Positions 44,201-51,599 of a DNA stretch of 64,000 nucleotides are shown piece by piece. The stretch's first letter is position 1, and each line of letters starts with the position of its first letter. The stretch is taken from assembly GCA_022870705.1 (NCBI GenBank), contig CP072107.1:1610501-1674500 (forward strand), read 5' to 3'. The DNA comes from Oscillospiraceae bacterium CM (lineage in GTDB: Bacteria > Bacillota > Clostridia > Oscillospirales > Oscillospiraceae). The translations under genes were made by a program, and so were the position numbers. The notes under the pieces were generated by a model. The model was given only the letters and a program-made list of their open reading frames with translations, had not been told where the DNA came from and did not search any database.

Positions 44201-46397
44201 TCGAAATATCGTTACCGGAAAAGCGGAAGAGATTGGCGTTCGTCCCCGTTCCGTTGTTGATGGCCTTCGTCCCGTTGACGAAGACGTAATCCTGCGCGCG
44301 GATACCGGCAAGCTCGATATTGCCGTAATATTTATCTCCGATGTTCGAATAGATCAGGCCGTTCATGGCAGTATCATTATACACCGTGTTGCCGCCGGAT
44401 GTGTTGAGCGTCTCCGTTGACATACCGATATAGATCATGTCATACGTCTCGTTGATATCCGTGATTTTACCGGCGAATTCCGCTGTCGTCATATGATCAA
44501 TGGTGATGCTCTCCGCCGGGAGCGTATTGTTGATCCATGCCCGCACTGTGTCTGTTGTCAGCCAGGACGAGGCAGTTACTTTCGCCGGTTCAAGGTCAAG
44601 CACGCGGATGGCCGTCTTCGCGTTCATGATCCGTCGGCCTTTATAGTTGATAATATGGCGCAGACTGGCCGAGACGGTGACGGTCTCCGGCAACAGCGTT
44701 GTTTGCCCGGCGAGCTGTCGGACGAAGTTTTCGTTCGTAATCTCCGCCAGGACAGCCGAAAAGCCACTTGAGACGACAGCCGATGCATATGCGGCGTTAA
44801 ACAGCGGTGTTTCAAGCATCGTCACATTATCCGGATTGGCAAGTGCTGCCGTGTTAAAGGCGTCAAAACAGTAAACGTTGTTGTTGACAAAGGTTTTGTC
44901 TTGGTCGGCTGCGACATAAGTGAGCTTAGCCCAGACGGCCGCCCAGTTTGCCGTCAGCGTTGTCAGGCTTGTTGCCGACGTCTGATTAAAGCTTGTCTGC
45001 AGGCAGAGTAGACTCAGCTGCTGCATGCGGCTGAGCTGGGACAGCGGTGTGGACTGTGTCACCCCGCTAATCAGCGCGTAGTCAATGATAACAGGATACT
45101 GGCACGTCGTCGTTTCGCCGCTTGAATTTTGGCTGGCTGCATAATTGAAAATCTGGACGGCAACAGCGTCCGGGATATCGTTTGCTGCCGTATAGGTTGT
45201 GACGACGCCGCTTTGTGTGATATCCGTCCCCTTGGAGAGATAGATGAGCCCCGCCCCCGTGACATCTGCTGACGTCACGTCGCTGGCTTTCTTGACCGTC
45301 ACGTTGATTGTCAGGGCTGAATAATTCATGGCGTCAAGGCCGAAGACCTGTTGCTTCATCAGATTGTTGCTCGTAAACCCCGCCTTATAATACACATCCG
45401 GGTAATAGACAGTATAGGAGCTGCTGCCCGACGCGGTGTAGGTATAGGTGCCGCCCGTGCCGACGTAGGAAAAGCCCGTGATCGTCCGCGAAAAATAGGA
45501 GGTGCCCGACGCTGTGACGAACCCGTCTTGGGGCGCGTCATCATTGTCGGTTGTATCGACGATCGCTTTGTAGTTGTTGGTGCCGGGCGCACCGGTCTGC
45601 GACGCTTCGACATAATAATACGTCTCACCGGCATCGAATCCGCCGCCGTCAACAATTTCTGAGACGGTTGCGATATAGTTGTACCGGCCTGTATCGGGAT
45701 CCTGCTGATAAACAGCCGTTTTTGACCATTTTGCCCAGTCAAGGCTGAAATTTGTCGTTTTATCAAGTTCCGAGAAAACGGGGTTATAGTAGTAGTCACC
45801 GGCACCATATACCGGCGTCTCCGTGTACTCAAAACGCGCAATATTCTGGTTATACCCGCCACCGTTAGCAAGGCTGTAAAGATAGGCTGCCCTGTAGGGC
45901 CCACCCTCCTGCGGTGAAAATGTCCCGACCAGCGTTGTCGTCTCGGGGGTGTTCAGATGGAGAACCTGCCAGTTCTGCGGGTCGTTGACGGTATAGGCTT
46001 CCGTATAGAAGCTGTGATTGACGCCGTCATAATATGAATACTGCAGGGGCGCGGCATTCGTATTGCTCAAAACGCCTTTTGACTGCAGCCGCGTAAACAA
46101 AGTGTTAACATAATTACTTCGTTCGGCCGGGGTTGTCATACCGGCAAGCAGTGTCTTCCAGTTAGCTATGGGCTCCTGCCCGTCAACATAATACCCAATT
46201 GACGCCCCTGCCGTATCGGGGACGATTTCGAGAATCTTAAACGGCTGGTTCGCGGCGACAATTTCATCGATATGCTTTAAGGAGGCTGCGTCAACACTTG
46301 AGCGCGGGTCTAAAGACGCCAGCAGTGCCGCCAGCAGCAAAACTGTGACGGCAAAAACGGCGATCCTCCCCGCGCGTTTGTGTTTAACTGTAAGCAT
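41217..46397 (-). CDS. Giant DUF5057-type surface protein, last gene of the pilus operon
   Basis: 1,726 residues from ATG 46397 with AAAGGAG 8 bases upstream. A Lys/Arg-rich N-terminus and one hydrophobic segment (AVFAVTVLLLAALLASL) form a signal peptide or anchor. The mature start PFKILEIVPDTAGASIGYYV is the hallmark of DUF5057 proteins of Clostridia. The rest is Thr/Ser/Asn/Tyr-rich, beta-strand type, with repeats of VKVLQIMQAG- or RVLDLEPAKV-like strands that recall the first one, suggesting several related Rossmann/flavodoxin-like domains (~55, ~590, ~980). No sortase motif was seen. It begins 37 bp after a minor-pilin gene, so a pilus-tip adhesin or pilus-dependent export substrate is a reasonable inference. 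Confidence 0.8.
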   Translation of the reverse strand: MLTVKHKRAGRIAVFAVTVLLLAALLASLDPRSSVDAASLKHIDEIVAANQPFKILEIVPDTAGASIGYYVDGQEPIANWKTLLAGMTTPAERSNYVNTLFTRLQSKGVLSNTNAAPLQYSYYDGVNHSFYTEAYTVNDPQNWQVLHLNTPETTTLVGTFSPQEGGPYRAAYLYSLANGGGYNQNIARFEYTETPVYGAGDYYYNPVFSELDKTTNFSLDWAKWSKTAVYQQDPDTGRYNYIATVSEIVDGGGFDAGETYYYVEASQTGAPGTNNYKAIVDTTDNDDAPQDGFVTASGTSYFSRTITGFSYVGTGGTYTYTASGSSSYTVYYPDVYYKAGFTSNNLMKQQVFGLDAMNYSALTINVTVKKASDVTSADVTGAGLIYLSKGTDITQSGVVTTYTAANDIPDAVAVQIFNYAASQNSSGETTTCQYPVIIDYALISGVTQSTPLSQLSRMQQLSLLCLQTSFNQTSATSLTTLTANWAAVWAKLTYVAADQDKTFVNNNVYCFDAFNTAALANPDNVTMLETPLFNAAYASAVVSSGFSAVLAEITNENFVRQLAGQTTLLPETVTVSASLRHIINYKGRRIMNAKTAIRVLDLEPAKVTASSWLTTDTVRAWINNTLPAESITIDHMTTAEFAGKITDINETYDMIYIGMSTETLNTSGGNTVYNDTAMNGLIYSNIGDKYYGNIELAGIRAQDYVFVNGTKAINNGTGTNANLFRFSGNDISSTAVTALQKYAQAGYPLILANGFVSNGAINTAKVDNSSYMYQAVSGVYGAFANVLKQDDAANNTSTVIKYLNVSKPSITLTTKPIDYTGTETMTPNPNDGYYYLRYDFTINNITDSTPVTTTYDCRLFMDLNADGRFAANEELGDIEVHRQADAALILPLTDESGNEYYALSANVSYSVTRQMSTGTVGIIPWKLEVVKNGADQIHASQQGFTRIAAGSSKQTVKVLQIMQAGTTGSKLNLQQQLTVNPSGTNPQLRGEDGSYYTGIYGKLIADLDDFAVNITTIETNTLEAKGSADTILGFLNDYDMLVIGFNDCYNGIGSNSASAIVDFISSGKSVLFTHDTTSLTQVPSSNYPMAISANPTTKTLNATDVLWNTSTHEYKSINGNIFWYGDQSATAPSNIRQYSPTYVVMMSSNVTSANEQDYYNARVNNNIYLLSGSSYSAIANPTSYNNFKNTTGTAPVIYVYCSDTSGWYGTGYYTDRMNASVTGNFTKFASGVKYTCSDLTYAYSNGNRPWSSYQNMTETSYSKIMMCLFNDAAPDSYTVIGSYDPSTNTYTLSGATWYPATGAPYPQTTLYSVDPDNPYTLSTLPNGITDWGYYFNTVIRDAVGLDRYGVTNSTLKSIVDVSSSMPWADITTVLAANRSVAFTPKSGRSTTVPEFQGYTNYAIIRFAGSGNTYNYTKNTYSTRETTKVSQVNQGQITTYPYNVNTLTFGGTDTSITSSGGSYMQIGNTHEQYFQINMNTDDIVVWYCLSSGTTNDSNYYYDDVPNDCANAYYIYNKGNVTYSGVGHSSDSSLYTGSNIGPQYVNEAKLFVNTMIAAYRSASQKPTVSFKKDANGTSDLTAVTVLVDEGKPSGADSTVVQGQLSASDEVRALYYRITDPNNTANKTITVQYFIADNTGTIDPDVDKTQKVRAITGVTTYYANGANVTSIKGGFVYKFFIPDSVYNVLTDDNVYSVRIYVKVTTTIGGEALASSDYIDIKKQQLFELS

Positions 46398-46434
46398 GAC
46401 AAGCGCTCCTTTAACTCTGGCGACTGAAAACGGC

Positions 46435-46980
46435 TTAAAACGTGACAACTCTGGAGGCGACGATATTTCGGAAAGCGACGGTCTGGCTGCCGGTGTTCGA
46501 TTTGTTCCCCAGCGCGTACGCAATGGTGACGGTGATCGATTTGTTGTCCGGCGCGATATCCGCCGTCAACGACGTGACATAGCTGGACATTGGCTGTGCG
46601 CTGCCTGTCAGCGCGTAAAGGCTAGGATCGTCCGTGTCAAGCGTCGTGATGCCTTCTGTTTTGTAAAACTGGAGCGTCTTAGAAGACGCGTCATGAGCAA
46701 ATGCATAAACGGTATATGTCCCGTCGCTCTCGTGACTGATGAGATAGAGCCTGTCGCCCGCGGTGCTGACGGCGGCAAATTCATTGCAATCTATAATATA
46801 GTTTTCAAGCTGGCTCATCGTGTTCTGCGATTCATACTGGAGATTGATGTCGGACGAGACGGCGTTATATGTTACCGAGCCGTTTTGGATGATGAGCGTG
46901 ATCATCACCAGAAGAATCCCCAATATGGCAAACGAGACGAGCATTTCAACGAGCGTAAAGCCCTTGCTGTTTCTTTTCAT
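46435..46980 (-). CDS. Prepilin-like protein (minor pilin)
   Basis: 181 residues. Class III signal peptide: short basic leader MKRNSKG, cleavage before FTLVEMLVSFAILGILLV with Glu at +5. The C-terminal domain (~35-181) contains one disulphide-capable Cys only. AGGA before the ATG. Fits PilW/PilJ-type minor pilins. Confidence 0.88.
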   Translation of the reverse strand: MKRNSKGFTLVEMLVSFAILGILLVMITLIIQNGSVTYNAVSSDINLQYESQNTMSQLENYIIDCNEFAAVSTAGDRLYLISHESDGTYTVYAFAHDASSKTLQFYKTEGITTLDTDDPSLYALTGSAQPMSSYVTSLTADIAPDNKSITVTIAYALGNKSNTGSQTVAFRNIVASRVVTF

Positions 46981-47002
46981 CGGAGAATCATCCTATCCCC
47001 TG

Positions 47003-47629
47003 TCATGAGAAAATAAATTTGCCGGTGTCGGCGCTGAACGTCAGCGTCTTACGGGTACCGGAGCTCTGGAAGATGATTGCGGTAATCGTATCGCTCTGGT
47101 TTGGCGGCGTATACGTCGCGCCGAACAGCGTCTGTGCGAGTGACCACGACTGGCCGAGTGTTTTAAAGCTGCCGTTGGACCTGTTAAAAGCGAGCACGAC
47201 GCCCGTATTATCGAGCGGGATTTCGAGCGCCGTGTTGTTTGACGTCGTATAGAAAACGCTAACGGTTTTTTTCCCGACTTTATTGACGCTGCCGAGATCG
47301 TTCGTTTCATGAAGCAGGACAGCCGTTGATGACGCGGCGCCTTGTTCCCAGATGTCCATATAAATGCCGTCGCTTTTTGTGTACAGATGCAGGCAGACGT
47401 CACCCGTTTTGCTCATGGTGTCCACCTTCAGCTTTGAGATGCCCGCGTACACTTCCTTCGCCGTCTGGCGCATATCGAGGGCAAATATGGTGCTGATCGA
47501 CATAAACACGATCGTCCCGGCGACAAGAATCATCGCCACAACGACGAGAACCTCGACGAGGGTATAGCCGCGGTTTTTCAAAGAAAGCGCCTCCCCGCTC
47601 GCCGTTTGTCTCTGCGCTCTATTCCGCAT
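47003..47629 (-). CDS. Prepilin-like protein (GspH/FimT-like minor pilin)
   Basis: 208 residues from ATG 47629, preceded by GGAGGAAAA; the longer frame to 47725 has no such site. The leader is unusually long (MRNRAQRQTASGEALSLKNRG, 21 residues), then YTLVEVLVVVAMILVAGTIV with Glu at +5. A Tyr stands at +1 where Phe is normal. Its start overlaps the end of the preceding gene by 11 bp. Confidence 0.86.
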   Translation of the reverse strand: MRNRAQRQTASGEALSLKNRGYTLVEVLVVVAMILVAGTIVFMSISTIFALDMRQTAKEVYAGISKLKVDTMSKTGDVCLHLYTKSDGIYMDIWEQGAASSTAVLLHETNDLGSVNKVGKKTVSVFYTTSNNTALEIPLDNTGVVLAFNRSNGSFKTLGQSWSLAQTLFGATYTPPNQSDTITAIIFQSSGTRKTLTFSADTGKFIFS

Positions 47630-49688
47630 TTTTCCTCCAGTTGTAAAAGACGACGAGATTATTGAGATCCCACAAGGCCGCCGATTCGTCACCGGAACCC
47701 GTATCAGGTGTAGGGGTATCATCATCGTTGTTGGGCAGCTTGATATTTTCCTGATTAAGATATAAGTAATACCCTGTACCGTCCTTCGAAGACCGAAGTG
47801 CCTGAAGGGCGCTGCTGACGGCCGCGCTGTTGGCCGTCACGTTTGCCTGCAGTTCAACGGTGCCTCTGGCGATGATGAGCCCTGAAAAATCCCGATCGAC
47901 GGTCACATTGCCCGTTGACAGAATGAGGTTTACCGTCCCGGGGGCCTGGCTGACATTGTAATTTGAAGCGTTTGTGACAATCACGCGGACATCACCGTCT
48001 TTTGAATACGTCGTCGTGCCCGAAACAGCGGCCATTTGGGTTTCGTCAAGATAATATTCAAAGGGGGATGCTTCACCGCCGCCGGGTACCGATTTCGACA
48101 GCGTCACGCACAGATTTTCAAAGCTGCCGGGCAGCTCGCTGATGGGTGTCGACGAGAAGGCCGTTCTGTTAAGCACCTGCGCAAGACCCGCATTGAAGGT
48201 ATACGCTTCGCCACTGATGTTTTTTATCGCATTGTCCATCAGGGTAATGCCGTTAGTATACACAGCCGTATATTTCCCCAGTGCCGTACTATTGGCGGCG
48301 TAGTAATCCTTAAAATAGGCGTTTGCCCGCTCAACCGACGGGAACCTGATGCAAAAATACACGAGTGTGACCGTGTTGCCGCCTTGGCCAATCAGTTTTC
48401 GGATGCATTGGATATCGGTTGCCGCCACGCCATAGGTGCTCAGCGAGTTGCCGTTTGGAAATATCGGCTGTGTGACGCTGACATAGCTTTGCAGTGTCGC
48501 GTTGCCGGGATCGGTCTGAATTTGATACGGATTGGTGATGCCGGCCGTGAGACAGGCAGCCGGGACGAGGTAGACAAGCTGGTCGCTTTTGACGGATATC
48601 GACTGCCCCATTAAAACATTGTCCGACGTATAATCAACAAAGCTGTGCCCGGCCAGTGTGAGGACGGAGAGCGCGGACATGTCAAGCAGCGTATGCTTGC
48701 CGTTTATAACAATGGCGCTGCTCTCGTCGGGGTTGGATGATGAGCTGCCGTATCCATAGTAGCGCCCGGAGAGGATAGCCTCGGTGCCGTCCCCGTGAAG
48801 ATTTAAATCGTTGGCAATATAGGCGTTACCGTAGGTACGGATGATGCCGCCCGTGTCAAGGTCGATATCCCGCGCCCACAGCGATGAGTTGACGTTGAAG
48901 TTGACGGCGGCGCTGTTTTGAATCGTAACGGTTCCGGCACAGACGAAGTTTGACGCGTTACGGATGCTCAGCGTGTTGCCATTATTGCTTGTGTTCAAAG
49001 CCCCCGCATAGACGCTGCCGGTCAATGACAGCGCGCCGGACGATGTCGTCTGCTGGAGCGCCGTCTCGGCGATTACCGCGAAATTCGGCAGGGAAGCAAG
49101 TGCAAGCTGTGACGGCTGGAATGCCGTCGGCGGCATTTCGATGCGGATATCCGTTGTAACGGATGAAACATATCCGTTGACAGAGCTGTATGTCACAGTG
49201 AGGTCTTTAAACGTCACGCTCGTGACCCAGCCGTCAGCGCTTTGCGTTGTCATCACGGTTCCGGTAAGCGTTACCCGTGTTTTTTCTGTCACATAGCTTA
49301 AAAACGCTTCCGGATCATACAGAGAAAACGAATCATCCGGCAGTGCCAGCGTCTCTTTCAGGCTGTTGAGATATGCCGTTTGAAACGTCGTTTTCCGCTG
49401 CGTCTCATCTGTTGAGTTGTAATTGACGAGAACCTCGGTATACGCGTCTGAGATGGCCTCCGACACAGCGCCCTGAATGCCCGTTCTGATCTCATTTGCG
49501 GCAGCCTCGGCGTCGTAATAGACGGCCTTTCCCTCGCGGTCAAGCTTTTTCATCTGCATATTAACGAGCGACATGTATAAAAGAATTGCCGCCAAAATGA
49601 TGACAAACGCCATCGTGACGAGGACGGAAATGATGGCAGAGCCTCTGTTATCACAAAGAAGCCTTCTGATTTTAACGATGTTTATCAT
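47619..49688 (-). CDS. Large PilX-like pilus-assembly protein
   Basis: 689 residues from ATG 49688 (AGGAGG 4 bases upstream). N-terminus NRGSAIISVLVTMAFVIILAAILLY resembles the PilX/GspK helix but lacks the Glu at +5 of prepilins, having Ile instead. A helical stretch follows (YYDAEAAANEIRTGIQGAVS) and then a long beta-helix-like region with GALSLTGSVYAGALN, SIRNASNFVCAGTVTIQN and GLIIARGTVELQANVT, as in polyfunctional pilus-tip or surface proteins. A C-terminal Asp-rich linker ends in NLVVFYNWRKNAE. Role in pilus tip assembly inferred. Confidence 0.75.
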   Translation of the reverse strand: MINIVKIRRLLCDNRGSAIISVLVTMAFVIILAAILLYMSLVNMQMKKLDREGKAVYYDAEAAANEIRTGIQGAVSEAISDAYTEVLVNYNSTDETQRKTTFQTAYLNSLKETLALPDDSFSLYDPEAFLSYVTEKTRVTLTGTVMTTQSADGWVTSVTFKDLTVTYSSVNGYVSSVTTDIRIEMPPTAFQPSQLALASLPNFAVIAETALQQTTSSGALSLTGSVYAGALNTSNNGNTLSIRNASNFVCAGTVTIQNSAAVNFNVNSSLWARDIDLDTGGIIRTYGNAYIANDLNLHGDGTEAILSGRYYGYGSSSSNPDESSAIVINGKHTLLDMSALSVLTLAGHSFVDYTSDNVLMGQSISVKSDQLVYLVPAACLTAGITNPYQIQTDPGNATLQSYVSVTQPIFPNGNSLSTYGVAATDIQCIRKLIGQGGNTVTLVYFCIRFPSVERANAYFKDYYAANSTALGKYTAVYTNGITLMDNAIKNISGEAYTFNAGLAQVLNRTAFSSTPISELPGSFENLCVTLSKSVPGGGEASPFEYYLDETQMAAVSGTTTYSKDGDVRVIVTNASNYNVSQAPGTVNLILSTGNVTVDRDFSGLIIARGTVELQANVTANSAAVSSALQALRSSKDGTGYYLYLNQENIKLPNNDDDTPTPDTGSGDESAALWDLNNLVVFYNWRKNAE

Positions 49689-49707
49689 ACTGCCTCCTGC
49701 CATCATA

Positions 49708-50886
49708 TCAGCTGCCAGCGTCGACGGACGTGTCAAACGTCATGAGCGGATTGTTAAAATCGTCGCCATGTCTGTAGAGCGTGACGGTGAGCTTGTAAAT
49801 CCTGTTCGGAATGGTCGTATTGACAAGTTTGACGCTGAAATCTTTGCTTTGAAAAAGGCTGTCCTGATATGTTGAGCCAAAGAGATGGCCCGCGTAATAG
49901 CGAAACGTCAGTGGTGCCGTTGTATTGTCACGGTTAAAATAGATGCTGCCGTTTGGAATCGGGAGATTGTGCGCATCAAGCTTTTCGGTATCATACGTCT
50001 CTTTCAGATTGATCTGCGGCAGATACGTTAGATTGGATTGACCTTGCTTGATCAGAAAGAAGCTGACGGTCAGATTGCCCCTGTTTTCAATATTGAAGAC
50101 ATCCGATGTATGCAGGGGGTAGAAGAAGAAATAAACGCCGTTACTCGGTGTAAAGCTGCCGTTATAAAAGGAATACGTACTGCTTGCCGTATATGTTTTA
50201 CCCTGATACACCAATTCATATCGATACTGCGCCGTGCAGGAAACGGTTGAGCCGTCTCCGCCGACCGGCGCTATCGTGATTGTCACCGTTCTTTTCATCA
50301 GACTGATGACATCGTCGTCCGTCAGATTGTAGCCGTCTGACGTCAATTGAAAAACCATGTCGGCTGCGGCGACACCGTCGGGGTCCTCAACACCGCTGTT
50401 AGGCTGTTTGAAAATAATATCCATCGATTTGTAATGGACGATCTCCGTGTTATTTAAAGAGGTGTCGCCGTCCTTGTACGTTGTGGCGTCCAGCGTTACC
50501 ATGGCGTCGTACATCTGGCCACCGGCTGCAATACCGGTAAAACCCGCGTGATAGACGTCCGTATCCTCGTACGAGGAGAGGTCCGTGACGGGGGCAAATG
50601 AGCCGTCTTCATTCGTCGTATAGAGGCCGGAAGACGACGCAAGGGCCGTGAGGGCCGGCGTCCCTGATTTCAAATCGTTGAGAACAGATGTAACCCCGGC
50701 AGCTTTGACCGATTCGGCCACGTTCTGCGCCGCAACCGTCTGGCTGCGCAGGCGGTTGGCCCTAGCTGACGTTGACGACGTTGTGACGAAAGCCGTTAAA
50801 AGCGGGACGGCGATGATGCCGAGAATGGTGATGCCGATTAAGAGCTCCAGGAGCGAAAAGCCCGCGCTGCCCAATCTTCTTTTCAT
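49708..50886 (-). CDS. Prepilin-like protein (PilV/PilW type, large)
   Basis: 392 residues from ATG 50886 with GGGGAGG upstream. Leader MKRRLGSAG, then FSLLELLIGITILGIIAVPL with Glu at +5. The C-terminal domain of more than 300 residues is much larger than in normal minor pilins and is beta-rich with many Asp/Thr (YKDGDTSLNNTEIVHY, VTITIAPVGGDG). A tip-located adhesive or priming subunit is possible. Confidence 0.85.
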   Translation of the reverse strand: MKRRLGSAGFSLLELLIGITILGIIAVPLLTAFVTTSSTSARANRLRSQTVAAQNVAESVKAAGVTSVLNDLKSGTPALTALASSSGLYTTNEDGSFAPVTDLSSYEDTDVYHAGFTGIAAGGQMYDAMVTLDATTYKDGDTSLNNTEIVHYKSMDIIFKQPNSGVEDPDGVAAADMVFQLTSDGYNLTDDDVISLMKRTVTITIAPVGGDGSTVSCTAQYRYELVYQGKTYTASSTYSFYNGSFTPSNGVYFFFYPLHTSDVFNIENRGNLTVSFFLIKQGQSNLTYLPQINLKETYDTEKLDAHNLPIPNGSIYFNRDNTTAPLTFRYYAGHLFGSTYQDSLFQSKDFSVKLVNTTIPNRIYKLTVTLYRHGDDFNNPLMTFDTSVDAGS

Positions 50887-50918
50887 TCCGGCACCTCCCC
50901 TCGTCAAAAAAAACGCAC

Positions 50919-51581
50919 TCAGCTGCCCATCAAAACGCTTTTGCCGATGTTGTTGAACGGGATGTCAATCTTGTGGTCGTCTATGCCGCGGCCGGTGATA
51001 TAGTATTTGTTCAGCTTTAACGTGCCAAGAATAAGGCCGGACGAGCTGTCAAAATTCAGGGTGAGGCTGTCGAGCGTTGTTTTATCTTTTTGCATATAAA
51101 TTGATTTTAAAAGATTTTTTAGCTTGCTGTAATTCATCGAGGCGCTCACCGTGGACGAGAGGACGTATGCTGTCAGCTCTTTTTTTGTCACCGGCAGTGT
51201 GTTGTATGTCGTATCCGTTACACCGGCCAGTTTCGTCACAACAGCCGGTTCTTCAAACGACAACGCTGTGACCTTGACGCCGAGATAATTGTCCATATTC
51301 GACGCGAGCATGATAAAGTCCTCCGGCTGCTCCATGCTGTAATAATGGCTGAGCAGCGCGTCAACGTCTGCCTTGTCATTGTCAAGCTTCGTTTTCAGGA
51401 CAGATAGCTGACTATTATAGCCGTTTAAAGTGTTTAACTGCTTTTTGAGCGCATCATTTTCGGCATTCAGCTTTTCGGTTTTCCCAGAAAAGTTCAGATA
51501 GACGAAGAAGTAGCTGGCCACCAGCAGCAGTAAGCCCACGCAGATCAGAAGAAGTTTCATCGTTTTTTTCGGAATGCTCAT
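50919..51581 (-). CDS. pilO: PilO-like pilus inner-membrane assembly protein
   Basis: 220 residues: one membrane helix (~9-29), a coiled coil (~33-75, EKLNAENDALKKQLNTLNGY) and a small ferredoxin-like domain. The order directly after PilM-PilN identifies it as PilO; sequence alone would be weak. 18 bp after the fusion gene. Confidence 0.8.
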   Translation of the reverse strand: MSIPKKTMKLLLICVGLLLLVASYFFVYLNFSGKTEKLNAENDALKKQLNTLNGYNSQLSVLKTKLDNDKADVDALLSHYYSMEQPEDFIMLASNMDNYLGVKVTALSFEEPAVVTKLAGVTDTTYNTLPVTKKELTAYVLSSTVSASMNYSKLKNLLKSIYMQKDKTTLDSLTLNFDSSSGLILGTLKLNKYYITGRGIDDHKIDIPFNNIGKSVLMGS

Positions 51582-51599
51582 ATCCCTCGCCCCCTTTCG

